A stretch of DNA of 64,000 nt. It comes from Colletes latitarsis (Eukaryota > Arthropoda > Insecta > Hymenoptera > Colletidae). Made by a program: the position numbers and the translations under genes. This document shows positions 1-13,559 of the stretch, piece by piece; position 1 is the first letter of the stretch, and each line of letters starts with the position of its first letter. The stretch spans positions 20,664,001 to 20,728,000 of the forward strand of contig NC_135136.1 in assembly GCF_051014445.1 (NCBI RefSeq). Reading direction: 5' to 3'. The notes beneath the pieces were generated by a model. That model saw only the letters and a program-made list of their open reading frames with translations. It made no database searches and was not told the DNA's origin.

Positions 1-3000
1 CTGTTCAACAAGTATGTGATAAATGCGAAAGTATGAGTCTGATGAGGTCAAATCCCAGACCTATCCCAGACTTAACTTGCGTTATCCTATAAAATATTGA
101 TCGAAACCAGGTTTAATCGACTGTTTCAGCGTGGTGCCACATTACTACGTGATACAATCCAGAAACAGCCCAGGATCTAGCAATGAAGTATGAGAAATAT
201 GCGAAAGTATGAGCCTGATGAGGGCAAATCCTAGACCTAACCCAAACCTAACATGCGTTATCCTATAAAATATTTATCAAGACCAGGTTTAATTGAATGT
301 TTCAGTGTGGTAACACATTACTACGTGAACCAAACCAGAAAAAACCCAGGATCCGTTCAACAAGTATGTTAAAACTGCGACAGTATGACCCTGATGAGGG
401 CAAATCCCAGGCCTAACCTAGACCTAACATGCGTTGTCCACTAGAATATTGATGGAAACCAGGTTTAATTGACTGTTTCAGTGTTGTACTCCATTACTAC
501 GTGATGCAATCCAGAAAAAGCCCAGGATCTAGCCATCCAGTATGAGAAATATGCGAAAGAATGAGCCTGATGAGAGCAAATTCCAGACCTAACCTAGACC
601 TAACATGCGTTATCCTCTAAAATATTGAGCGAAACCAGGTTTAATGGACTGTTTCAGTGTGGTACCACACTACTTCGTGATCCAAACCAGAGAAAGCCCA
701 GGATCTGTTCAAGAAGTATGGTAAAACTGCGACAGTATGACTCTGATGAGGGCAAATCCCAGGCCTAACCTAGACCTAACATGCGTTATCCTCTAAAATA
801 TTGATCGAAACCAGGTTTAATTGACTGTTTCAGCGTGGTACTACATTACTACGTGATCCAATCCAGAAACAGCCCAGGATCTAGCCATGAAGTATGAGAA
901 ATATGCGAAAGTATGAGCCTGATGAGGGCAAATCCTAGACCTAACCCAGACCTAACATGCGTTATCCTCTAAAATATTTATCAAGATCAGGTTTAATTGA
1001 TTGTTTCAGTGTGGTCCCACATTACTACGTGATCCAAACCAGAAAAAACCCAGGATCTGTTCAACATGTATGAGAAATATGCGAAAGAATGAGCCTGATC
1101 AGAGCAAATCCCAGACCTAACTTAGACCTAACATGAATTATTCTCTAAAATATTGATCGAAACCAGGTTTACTTGACTGTTTCAGTGTGTTCCCACATTA
1201 CTACGTGATCCAAACCAGAAAAAACCCAGGATCTGTTCAACAAGCATGTGAAAAACACGAAAGTATGAGTCTGATGAGGTCAAATCCCAGACCTATCCCA
1301 GACTTACCTTGCGTTATCCTATAAAATATTGATCGAAACCAGGTTTAATCGACTGTTTCAGCGTGGTGCCACATTACTACGTGATACAATCCAGAAAAAA
1401 CCCAGGATCTAGCCATCAAGTATGAGAAATATGCGAAAGAATGAGCCTGATGAGAGCAAATCCCAGACCTAACCTAGACCTAACATGCGTTATCCTCTAA
1501 AATATTGAGCGAAACCAGGTTTAATGGACTGTTTCAGTGAGGTACCACACAACTTCGTGATCCAAACCAGAGAAAGCCCAGGATCTGTTCAAGAAGTATG
1601 TGAAAAACGCTAAACTGTGAGCCTGATGAGGGCAAATCTTAGACCTAACCCAGACCTAAGTTGCGTTATACTCTAAAATATTTGTCCAGACCAGGTTTAA
1701 TTGAATGTTTCAGTGTGGTACTACATTACTATGTGAACCAAACCAGAAAAAACCCAGGATCCGTTCAACAAGTATGTTAAAACTGCGACAGTATGAGTCT
1801 GATGTGGGAAAATCCCAGGCCTAACCTAGACCTAACATGCGTTGTCCTCTAGAATAATGATGGAAACCAGGTTTAATTGACTGTTTCAGTGTTGTACTTC
1901 ATTACTACGTGATGCAATCCAGAAAAAGCCCAGGATCTAGCCATCAAGTATGAGAAATATGCGAAAAAATGAGCCTGACGAGAGCAAATCCCAGACCTAA
2001 CCTAGACCTAACATGAATTATTCTCTAAAGTATTGATCGAAACCAGGTCTCATTGACTGTTTCAGTGTGGTACTACATTACTACGTGATGCAATCCAGAA
2101 AAAGCCCAGGATCTAGCCATCAAGTATGAGAAATATGCGAAAGAATGAGCCTGATGGGAGCAAATCCCTGACCTAACCTAGACCTAACATGAATTATTCT
2201 CTAAAATATTGATCAAAACCAGGTTTAATTGACTGTTTCAGTGTAGTACCACATTACTACGTGATCCAATCCAGAAATAGCCCAGGATCTAGCCATGAAG
2301 TATGAGAAATATACGAAAGTATGGGCCTGATGAGGGCAAATCCTAGACCTAACCCAGACCTAACATGCGTTATCCTCTAAAATATTTATCCAGACCAGGT
2401 TTCATTGCATGTTTCAGTGTGGTACCACTTTACTACCTGATACAATCCAGAAACAGCCCAGGACCTAGCCATGAAGTATGAGAAATATGCGAAAGTATGA
2501 GCCTGATGAGGGCCAAACCTCAGACCTAACCCAAACCTAACATGCGTTATCCTCTAAAATATTTATCAAGAAAAGGTTTAATTGAATGTTTCAGTGTGGT
2601 ACCACATTACTACGTGAACCAAACCAGAAAAAACCCAGGATCCGTTCAACAAGTATGTTAAAACTGCGACAGTATGACTCTGATGAGGGCAAATCCCAGG
2701 CCTAACCTAGACCTAACATGAATTATTCTCTAAAATATTGATCGAAACCTGGTTTAATTGACTGTTTCAGTGTGGTCCCACATTACTACGTGATCCAAAC
2801 CCGAAATAACCCAGGATCCGTTCAACAAGTATGTGAAGAATGCGAAAGTATGAGTCTGATGAGTGAAAATCCCAGGCCTAACCTAGACCTAACATGCGTT
2901 ATCCTCTAAAATATTGATCCAAACCAGGTTTAATGGACTGTTTCAGCGTGGTACCACACTGCTACGTGATCCAAACCAGAAAAAACCCAGGATCTGTTCA

Positions 3001-5631
3001 ACTAGTATGTGAAAAACGCGAAAGTATGAGCCTGATGAGGGCAAACCCCAAACCTATCCCAGACCTAACATGCGTTATCCTCTAAAATATTGAGCGAAAC
3101 CAGGTTTAATGGACTGTTTCAGTGACGTACCACACTACTTCGTGATCCAAACCAGAAAAAGCCCAGGATCTGTTCAACTAGTATGTGAAAAACGCTAATC
3201 TGTGAGCCTGATGAGGGCAAATCTTAGACCTAACCCAGACATAAGCTGCGTTATCCTCTAAAATATTTATCCAGACCAGGTTTCATTGAATGTTTCAGTG
3301 TGGTACCACTTTACTACGTGATCCAATCCAGAAATAGCCCAGGATCTAGCCATGAAGTATGAGAAATATGCGAAACTAAGAGCCTGATGAGGGCAAATCC
3401 TAGACCTATCCCAGACCTAACTTGCGTTATCCTCTAAAATATTGATCGAAACCAGGTTTAATTGACTGTTTCAGCGTGGTACTACATTACTACGTGATCC
3501 AATCCAGAAACAGCCCAGGATCTAGCCATGAAGTATGAGAAATATGCGAAAGTATGAGCCTGATGAGGTCAAATCCCAGACCTATCCCAGACTTACCTTG
3601 CGTTATCCTATAAAATATTGATCGAAACCAGGTTTAATCGACTGTTTCAGCGTGGTGCCACATTACTACGTGATACAATCCAGAAAAAACCCAGGATCTA
3701 GCCATCAAGTATGAGAAATATGCGAAAGAATGAGCCTGATGAGAGCAAATCCCAGACCTAACCTAGACCTAACATGCGTTATCCTCTAAAATATTGAGCG
3801 AAACCAGGTTTAATGGACTGTTTCAGTGTGGTACCACACAACTTCGTGATCCAAACCAGAGAAAGCCCAGGATCTGTTCAAGAAGTATGTGAAAAACGCT
3901 AAACTGTGAGCCTGATGAGGGCAAATCTTAGACCTAACCCAGACCTAAGTTGCGTTATCCTCTAAAATATTTGTCCAGACCAGGTTTCATTGAATGTTTC
4001 AGTGTGGTACCACTTTACTACCTGATACAATCTAGAAACAGCCCAGGATCTAGCCATGAAGTATGAGAAATATGCGAAAGTATGAGCCTGATGAGGGCCA
4101 AACCTCAGACCTAACCCAAACCTAACATGCGTTATCCTCTAAAATATTTATCAAGAAAAGGTTTAATTGAATGCTTCAGTGTGGTACTACATTACTACGT
4201 GAACCAAACCAGAAAAAACCCAGGATCCGTTCAACAAGTATGTTAAAACTGCGACAGTATGAGTCTGATGAGGGAAAATGCCAGGCCTAACCTAGACCTA
4301 ACATGCGTTGTCCTCTAGAATATTGCTGGAAACCAGGTTTAATTGACTGTTTCAGTGTTGTACTTCATTACTACGTGATGCAATCCAGAAAAAGCCCAGG
4401 ATCTAGCCATCAAGTATGAGAAATATGCGAAAGAATGAGCCTGACGAGAGCAAATCCCAGACCTAACCTAGACCTAACATGAATTATTCTCTAAAATATT
4501 GATCGAAACCAGGTTTAATTGACTGTTTCAGTGTTGTACTTCATTACTACGTGATGCAATCCAGAAAAAGCCCAGGATCTAGCCATCAAGTATGAGAAAT
4601 ATGCGAAAGAATGAGCCTGATGGGAGCAAATCCCTGACCTAACCTAGACCTAACATGAATTATTCTCTAAAATATTGATCAAAACCAGGTTTAATTGACT
4701 GTTTCAGTGTAGTACCACATTACTACGTGATCCAATCCAGAAATAGCCCAGGATCTAGCCATGAAGTATGAGAAATATACGAAAGTATGGGCCTGATGAG
4801 GGCAAATCCTAGACCTAACCCAGACCTAACATGCGTTATTCTCTAAAATATTTATCAAGACCAGGTTTCATTGAATGTTTCAGTGTGGTACCACTTTACT
4901 ACGTGATCCAATCCAGAAATAGCCCAGGATCTAGCCATGAAGTATGAGAAATATGCGAAAGTAACAGCCTGATGAGGGCAAATCCTAGACCTATCCCAGA
5001 CATAACTTGCGTTATCCTCTAAAATATTGATCGAAGCCAGGTTTAATTGACTGTTTCAGCGTGGTACCACATTACTACGTGATACAATCCAGAAACAGCC
5101 CAGTATCTGTTCAACATGTATGAGAAATATGCGAAAGAATGAGCCTGATGAGAGCAAATCCCTGACCTAACCTAGACCTAACATGAATTATTCTCTAAAA
5201 TATTGATCGAAACCAGGTTTACTTGACTGCTTCAGTGTGGTCCCACAATACTACGTGATCCAAACCAGAGAAAACCCAGGATCCGTTCAACAAGTATGTG
5301 AAGATTGCGAAAGTATGAGCCTGATGAGGGAAAATCCCAGGCCTAACCTAGACCTAACATGCGTTATCCTCTAAAATATTGATCGAAACCAGGTTTAGTC
5401 GACTGTTTCAGTGTGGTCCCCCTTTCTTACGTGATCCAAACCAGAAAAAACCCAGGATCCGTTCAACAAGTATGTGAAGAATGCGAAAGTATGAGTCTGA
5501 TGAGGTCAAATCGCAGACCTATCCCAGACTTAACTTGCGTTATCCTCTAAAATATTGATCGAAACCAGGTTTAATCGACTGTTTCAGCGTGGTACCACAT
5601 TACTACGTGATACAATCCAGAAACAGCCCAG
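1..5631. repeat. H-like satellite segment at the left edge
   Basis: This segment shares variant order with 7,394-13,024 at offsets of 7,393-7,394 bp (42 monomers). Examples are gtggtaacac at 307 and 7,701, gacttacc at 3,590 and 10,983, and cctttcttac at 5,421 and 12,814. The correspondence is not continuous: at 3,191 the offset is 7,041, two monomers less. Internally, 1,281-1,698 repeats at 3,570-3,987 (offset 2,289, 13 monomers plus 1 bp). Near 1,700 the first copy appears to have lost one monomer by fusing two variants. The left end is cut by the window. Confidence 0.75.
656..671. other. Perfect 16-bp palindrome, tacttcg subfamily example
   Basis: agtgtggtaccacact reads identically on both strands. 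It is the longest perfect palindrome I found in the monomer family. It recurs wherever a monomer carries cagtgtggtaccacactac, for example near 6,470, 7,000, 7,174, 13,338, 16,153, 38,650 and 48,680. The neighbouring form ending cacaac (near 3,835 and 11,230) shortens the symmetry. Confidence 0.85.
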
Positions 5632-7393
5632 TATCCGTTCAACAAGTATGTTAAAACTGCGACAGTATGAGCCTGATGAGGGCAAATCCCAGGCCTAACC
5701 TAGACCTAACATGCGTTGTCCTCTAAAATATTGAGGGAAACCAGGTTTAATTGACTGTTTCAGTGTTGTACTTCATTGCTACGTGATGCAATCCAGAAAA
5801 AGCCCAGGATCTATCCATCAAGTATGAGAAATATGCGAAAGAATGAGCCTGATGAGAGCAAATCCCAGACCTAACCTAGACCTAACATGAATTATTCTCT
5901 AAAATATTGATCGATACCAGGTTTAATTGACTGTTTCAGTGTTGTACTTCATTACTACGTGATGCAATCCAGAAAAAGCCCAGGATCTAGCCATCAAGTA
6001 TGAGAAATATGCGAAAGAATGAGCCTAATGAGAGCAAATCCCTGACCTAACCTAGACCTAACATGAATTATTCTCTAAAATATTGATCAAAACCAAGTTT
6101 AATAGACTGTTTCAGTGTGGTACCACATTACTACATGATCCAATCCAGAAATAGCCCAGGATCTAGCCATGAAGTATGAGAAATATGCGAAAGTAAGAGC
6201 CTGATGAGGGCAAATCCTAGACCTAACCCAGACCTAACATGCGTTATTCTGTAAAATTTTTATCAAGACCAGGTTTAATTGAATGTTTCATTGTGGTACC
6301 TCATTACTACGTGATCAAAACCAGAAAAAACCCAGGATCTGTTCAACAAGTATGTGAAAAACGCTAAACTGTGAGCCTGATGAGGGCAAATCTTAGACCT
6401 AACCCAGACCTAAGATGCGTTACCCTCTAAAATATTTATCCAGACCAGGTATAATGGACTGTTTCAGTGTGGTACCACACTACTTCGTGATCCAAACCTG
6501 AAAAAACCCAGGATCTGTTCAACAAGTATGTTAAAACTGCGACAGTATGACACTGATGAGGGCAAATCCCAGGCCTAACCTAGACCTAACATGCGTTATC
6601 CTCTAAAATATTGATCGAAACCAGGTTTACTTGACTGTTTCAGTGTGGTCCCACATTACTACCTGATCCAAACCAGAAGAAACCCAGGATCTGTTCAACA
6701 AGTATGTGAAGAATGCGAAAGTATGAGTCTGATCAGTGAAAATCTCAGGCCTTACCTAGACCTAACTTGCGTTGTCCTCTAAAATATTGATGGAAACCAG
6801 GTTTCATTGACAGTTTCAGTGTGGTACTACATTACTACGTGATGCAATCCAGAAAAAGCCCAGGATCTAGCCATCAAGTATGAGAAATATGCGAAAGAAT
6901 GAGCCTGATGAGAGCAAATCCCAGACCTAACCTAGACCTAACATGCGTTATCCTCTAAAATATTGAGCGAAACCAGGTTCAATGGACTGTTTCAGTGTGG
7001 TACCACACTACTTCGTGATCCAAACCAGAAAAAACCCAGGATCTGTTCAACAAGTATGTGAAAAACGCTAAACTGTGAGCCTGATGAGGGCAAATCTTAG
7101 ACCTAACCCAGACCTAAGATGCGTTACCCTCTAAAATATTTATCCAGACCAGGTATAATGGACTGTTTCAGTGTGGTACCACACTACTTCGTGATCCAAA
7201 CCAGAAAAAACCCAGGATCTGTTCAACAAGTATGTTAAAACTGCGACAGTATGACACTGATGAGGGCAAATCCCAGGCCTAACCTAGACCTAACATGCGT
7301 TATCCTCTAAAATATTGATCGAAACCAGGTTTACTTGACTGTTTCAGTGTGGTCCCACATTACTACCTGATCCAAACCAGAAGAAACCCAGGA
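5632..7393. repeat. Mixed satellite segment with J-like modules
   Basis: At 5,632 the correspondence with 13,024 stops and the sequence switches to variants seen again near 31,305, 33,065 and 46,255 (cagtatccgttcaac followed by gttaaaactgcgacag). From about 6,239 it carries J-family markers: gttattctgtaaaattttt, gaatgtttcattgtgg and aggtataatgg. The block at 6,317-6,708 is repeated at 7,021-7,412 (704 bp, four monomers). No gene or foreign DNA is present. Confidence 0.7.
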
Positions 7394-10019
7394 TCTGTTC
7401 AACAAGTATGTGAGAAACGCGAAAGTATGAGTCTGATGAGGTCAAATCCCAGACCTATCCCAGACTTAACTTGCGTTATCCTATAAAATATTGATCGAAA
7501 CCAGGTTTAATCGACTGTTTCTGTGTGGTGCCACGTTACTACGTGATACAATCCAGAAACTGCCCAGGATCTAGCCATGAAGTATGAGTAATATGCGAAA
7601 GTATGAGCCTGATGAGGGCAAATCCTAGACCTAACCCAAACCTAACATGCGTTATCCTATAAAATATTTATCAAGACCAGGTTTAATTGAATGTTTCAGT
7701 GTGGTAACACATTACTACGTGAACCAAACCAGAAAAAACCCAGGATCCGTTCAACAAGTATGTTAAAACTGCGACAGTATGACCCTGATGAGGGCAAATC
7801 CCAGGCCTAACCTAGACCTAACATGAATTATTCTCTAAAATATTGATCGAAACCTGGTTTAATTGACTGTTTCAGTGTGGTCCCACATTACTACGTGATC
7901 CAAACCCGAAATAACCCAGGATCCGTTCAACAAGTATGTGAAGAATGCGAAAGTATGAGTCAGATGAGTGAAAATCCCAGGCCTAACCTAGACCTAACAT
8001 GCGTTATCCTCTAAAATATTGATCCAAACCAGGTTTAATGGACTGTTTCAGCGTGGTACCACACTGCTACGTGATCCAAACCAGAAAAAACCCTGGATCT
8101 GTTCAACAAGTACGTGAAAAACGCGAAAGTATGAGCCTGATGAGGGCAAATCCCAGACATATCCCAGATCTAACTTGCGTTGTCCTCTAAGATATTGATG
8201 GAAACCGGGTTTAATTGACTGTTTCAGTGTTGTACTTCATTACTACGTGATGCAATCCTGAAAAAGCCCAGGATCTAGCCATCAAGTATGAGAAATATGC
8301 GAAAGTATGAGCCTGATGAGGGCAAATCCTAGACCTAACCCAAACCTAACATGCGTTATCCTATAAAATATTTATCAAGACCAGGTTTAATTGAATGTTT
8401 CAGTGTGGTAACACATTACTACGTGAACCAAACCAGAAAAAACCCAGGATCCGTTCAACAAGTATGTTAAAACTGCGACAGTATGACCCTGATGAGGGCA
8501 AATCCCAGGCGTAACCTAGACCTAACATGAATTATTCTCTAAAATATTGATCGAAACCTGGTTTAATTGACTGTTTCAGTGTGGTCCCACATTACTACGT
8601 GATCCAAACCCGAAATAACCCAGGATCCGTTCAACAAGTATGTGAAGAATGCGAAAGTATGAGTCTGATGAGGGAAAATCCCAGGCCTAACCTAGACCTA
8701 ACATGCGTTGTCCTCTAGAATATTGATGGAAACCAGGTTTAATTGACTGTTTCAGTGTTGTACTTCATTGCTACGTGATGCAATCCAGAAAAAGCCCAGG
8801 ATCTAGCCATCAAGTATGAGAAATATGCGAAAGAGTGAGCCTGACGAGAGCAAATCCCAGACCTAACCTAGACCTAACATGAATTATTCTCTAAAATATT
8901 GATCGAAACCAGGTTTAATTGACTGTTTCAGTGTTGTACTTCATTACTACGTGATGCAATCCAGAAAAAGCCCAGGATCTAGCCATCAAGTATGAGAAAT
9001 ATGCGAAAGTATGAGCCTGATGAGGGCAAATCCTAGACCTAACCCAAACCTAACATGCGTTATCCTATAAAATATTTATCAAGACCAGGTTTAATTGAAT
9101 GTTTCAGTGTGGTAACACATTACTACGTGAACCAAACCAGAAAAAACCCAGGATCCGTTCAACAAGTATGTTAAAACTGCGACAGTATGACCCTGATGAG
9201 GGCAAATCCCAGGCCTAACCTAGACCTAACATGAATTATTCTCTAAAATATTGATCGAAACCTGGTTTAATTGACTGTTTCAGTGTGGTCCCACATTACT
9301 ACGTGATCCAAACCCGAAATAACCCAGGATCCGTTCAACAAGTATGTGAAGAATGCGAAAGTATGAGTCTGATGAGTGCAAATCCCAGACCTAACCTAGA
9401 CCTAACATGAATTATTCTCTAAAATATTGATCGAAACCAGGTTTAATTGACTGTTTCAGTGTTGTACTTCATTACTACGTGATGCAATCCAGAAGAAGCC
9501 CAGGATCTAGCCATCAAGTATGAGAAATATGCGAATGTATGAGCCTGATGAGGGCAAATCCTAGACCTAACCCAAACCTAACATGCGTTATCCTCTAAAA
9601 TATTGATCCAAACCAGGTTTAATGGACTGTTTCAGCGTGGTACCACACTGCTACGTGATCCAAACCAGAAAAAACCCTGGATCTGTTCAACAAGTATGTG
9701 AAAAACGCGAAAGTATGAGCCTGATGAGGGCAAATCCCAGACATATCCCAGACCTAACTTGCGTTGTCCTCTAAGATATTGATGGAAACCGGGTTTAATT
9801 GACTGTTTCAGTGTTGTACTTCATTACTACGTGATGCAATCCTGAAAAAGCCCAGGATCTAGCCATCAAGTAAGAGAAATATGCGAAAGAATGAGCCTGA
9901 TGAGAGCAAATCCCAGACCTAACCTAGACCTAACATGAATTATTCTCTAATATATTGATCGAAACCAGGTTTAATTGAATGTTTCAGTGTGGACCCACAT
10001 TACTACGTGATCCAAACCA
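7394..10019. repeat. Satellite segment with a 704-bp alternating pattern
   Basis: A core of about 384 bp carrying cctataaaatatt, gtggtaacac and gaacc is present three times, anchored at 7,701, 8,405 and 9,109, exactly 704 bp (four monomers) apart. The monomers between the cores differ from one interval to the next. A second block, 8,000-8,290, marked by gaaaccgggttt (8,201 and 9,785) and cactgctacg, returns at 9,584-9,874 (1,584 bp, nine monomers). The nested offsets show repeated exchanges of different size in the same 2.6 kb. Confidence 0.75.
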
Positions 10020-13000
10020 GAAAAAACCCAGGATCCGTTCAACAAGAATGTGAAGAATGCGAAAGTATGAGTCCGATGAGTGAAAATCCCAGGCCTAACC
10101 TAGACCTAACATGCGTTATCCTCAAAAATATTGATCGAAACCTGGATTAATCGACTGTTTCAGTGTGGTACTACATTACTACGTGATGCAATCCAGAAAA
10201 AGCCCAGGATCTGTTCAACTAGTATGTGAAAAACGCTAATCTGTGAGCCTGATGAGGGCAAATCTTAGACCTAACCCAGACATAAGATGCGTTATCCTCT
10301 AAAATATTTATCCAGACCAGGTTTCATTGAATGTTTCAGTGTGGTACCACTTTACTACGTGATCCAATCCAGAAATAGCCCAGGATCTAGCCATGAAGTA
10401 TGAGAAATATGCGAAACTAAGAGCCTGATGAGGGCAAATCCTAGACCTATCCCAGACCTAACTTGCGTTATCCTCTAAAATATTGATCGAAACCAGGTTT
10501 AATTGACTGTTTCAGCGTGGTACTACATTACTACGTGATCCAATCCAGAAACAGCCCGGGATCTAGCCATGAAGTATGAGAAATATGCGAAAGTATGAGC
10601 CTGATGAGGGCAAATCCTAGACCTAACCCAGACCTAACATGCGTTGTCCTCTAAAATATTTATCAAGATCAGGTTTAATTGATTGTTTCAGTGTGGTCCC
10701 ACATTACTACGTGATCCAAACCAGAAAAAGCCCAGGATCTGTTCAACATGTATGAGAAATATGCGAAAGAATGAGCCTGATGAGAGTTAATCCCAGACCT
10801 AACTTAGACCTAACATGAATTATTCTCTAAAATATTGATCGAAACCAGGTTTACTTGACTGTTTCAGTGTGGTCCCACATTACTACGTGATCCAAACCAG
10901 AAAAAACCCAGGATCTGTTCAACAAGTATGTGAAAATCGCGAAAGTATGAGTCTGATGAGGTCAAATCCCAGACCTATCCCAGACTTACCTTGCGTTATC
11001 CTATAAAATATTGATCGAAACCAGGTTTAATCGACTGTTTCAGCGTGGTGCCACATTACGACGTGATACAATCCAGAAAAAACCCAGGATCTAGCCATCA
11101 AGTATGAGAAATATGCGAAAGAATGAGCCTGATGAGAGCAACTCCCAGACCTAACCTAGACCTAACATGCGTTATCCTCTAAAATATTGAGCGAAACCAT
11201 GTTTAATGGACTGTTTCAGTGTGGTACCACACAACTTCGTGATCCAAACCAGAGAAAGCCCAGGATCTGTTCAAGAAGTATGTGAAAAACGCTAAACTGT
11301 GAGCCTGATGAGGGCAAATCTTAGACCTAACCCAGACCTAAGATGCGTTATCCTCTAAAATATTTGTCCAGACCAGGTTTCATTGAATGTTTCAGTGTGG
11401 TACCACTTTACCACCTGATACAATCCAGAAACAGCCCAGGATCTAGCCATGAAGTATGAGAAATATGCGAAAGTATGAGCCTGATGAGGGCCAAACCTCA
11501 GACCTAACCCAAACCTAACATGCGTTATCCTCTAAAATATTTATCAAGAAAAGGTTTAATTGAATGTTTCAGTGTGGTACTACATTACTACGTGAACCAA
11601 ACCAGAAAAAACCCAGGATCCGTTCAACAAGTATGTTAAAACTGCGACAGTATGACTCTGATGAGGGCAAATCCCAGGCCTAACCTAGACCTAACATGCG
11701 TTGTCCACTAGAATATTGATGGAAACCAGGTTTAATTGACTGTTTCAGTGTTGTACTTCATTACTACGTGATGCAATCCAGAAAAAGCCCAGGATCTAGC
11801 CATCAAGTATGAGAAATATGCGAAAGAATGAGCCTGACGAGAGCATATCCCAGAACTAACCTAGACCTAACATGAATTATTCTCTAAAATATTGATCGAA
11901 ACAAGGTTTAATTGACTGTTTCAGTGTTGTACTTCATTACTACATGATGCAATCCAGAAAAAGCCCAGGATCTAGCCGTCAAGTATGAGAAATATGCGAA
12001 AGAATGAGCCTGATGGGAGCAAATCCCTAACCTAACCTAGACCTAACATGAATTATTCTCTAAAATATTGATCAAAACCAGGTTTAATTAACTGTTTCAG
12101 TGTAGTACCACATTACTACGTGATCCAATCCAGAAATAGCCCAGGATCTAGCCATGAAGTATGAGAAATATACGAAAGTATGAGCCTGATGAGGGCAAAT
12201 CCTAGACCTAACCCAGACCTAACATGCGTTATTCTCTAAAATATTTATCAAGACCAGGTTTCATTGAATGTTTCAGTGTGGTACCACTTTACTACGTGAT
12301 CCAATCCAGAAATAGCCCAGGATCTAGCCATGAAGTATGAGAAATATGCGAAAGTAACAGCCTGATGAGGGCAAATCCTAGACCTATCCCAGACATAACA
12401 TGCGTTATCCTCTAAAATATTGATCGAAACCAGGTTTAATTGACTGTTTCAGCGTGGTACCACATTACTACGTGATACAATCCAGAAACAGCCCAGTATC
12501 TGTTCAACATGTATGAGAAATATGCGAAAGAATGAGCCTGATGAGAGCAAATCCCAGACCTAACCTAGACCTAACATGAATTATTCTCTAAAATATTGAT
12601 CGAAACCAGGTTTACTTGACTGCTTCAGTGTGGTCCCACAATACTACGTGATCCAAACCAGAGAAAACCCAGGATCCGTTCAACAAGTATGTGAAGATTG
12701 CGAAAGTATGAGCCTGATGAGGGAAAATCCCAGGCCTAACCTAGACCTAACATGCGTTATCCTCTAAAATATTGATCGAAACCAGGTTTAGTCGACTGTT
12801 TCAGTGTGGTCCCCCTTTCTTACGTGATCCAAACCAGAAAAAACCCAGGATCCGTTCAACAAGTATGTGAAGAATGCGAAAGTATGAGTCTGATGAGGTC
12901 AAATCCCAGACCTATCCCAGACTTAACTTGCGTTATCCTCTAAAATATTGATCGAAACCAGGTTTAATCGACTGTTTCAGCGTGGTACCACATTACTACG

Positions 13001-13024
13001 TGATACAATCCAGAAACAGCCCAG
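10020..13024. repeat. H-family higher-order repeat, isolated copy (H0)
   Basis: The copy opens with gttcaacaagaatgtg and gagtccgatgag, the same start seen in the three tandem copies from 21,964. It follows the same variant order: aacgctaatctg (10,232), gaaactaagagcc, atcaagatcagg, gacttacc (10,983), cacaacttcg, gttcaagaag, tttgtccagacc, ccaaacctcagac and aagaaaagg. Its last 2.1 kb matches 3,541-5,631 closely at offset 7,393. The match ends at 13,024, where the sequence changes to J-family variants. Confidence 0.75.
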
Positions 13025-13559
13025 GATCTAGCCATGAAGTATGAGAAATATGCGAAAGTATGAGTCTGATCAGTGAAAATCTCAGGCCTTACCTAGACCT
13101 AACTTGCGTTGTCCTCTAAAATATTGATGGAAACCAGGTTTCATTGACAGTTTCAGTGTGGTACTACATTACTACGTGATGCAATCCAGAAAAAGCACAG
13201 GATCTAGCCATCAAGTATGAGAAATATGCGAAAGAATGAGCCTGATGAGAGCAAATCGCAGACCTAACCTAGACCTAACATGCGTTATCCTCTAAAATAT
13301 TGAGCGAAACCTGGTTCAATGGACTGTTTCAGTGTGGTACCACACTACTTCGTGATCCAAACCAGAAAAAACCCAGGATCTGTTCAACAAGTATGTGAAA
13401 AACGCTAAACTGTGAGCCTGATGAGGGCAAGTCTTAGACCTAACCCAGACCTAAGATGCGTTACCCTCTAAAATATTTATCCAGACCAGGTATAATGGAC
13501 TGTTTCAGTGTGGTACCACACTACTTCGTGATCCAAACCAGAAAAAACCCAGGATCTGT
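13025..13559. repeat. J-family lead-in segment
   Basis: About three monomers carry gatcagtgaaaatctcagg, gtttcattgacag and aggtataatgg. They match 15,866-16,375, the end of the first full J unit, so this is the tail of a further J unit joined directly to the H copy on its left. The junction falls inside a monomer, near 13,024-13,060, without loss of phase. Confidence 0.7.

Noticed and set aside
60..80. Telomere-like motif in cctaacccagacctaac
   Set aside because: It resembles CCCTAA-type telomere repeats only loosely, occurs as two imperfect copies once per monomer, and never forms a run.
81..97. TATA-box-like cctataaaatatt in some monomers (for example near 81, 257, 7,480 and 8,360)
   Set aside because: It is a one-base variant of the monomer's ctctaaaatatt, with no downstream gene or other promoter element. 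It is inherited by repeat copies.
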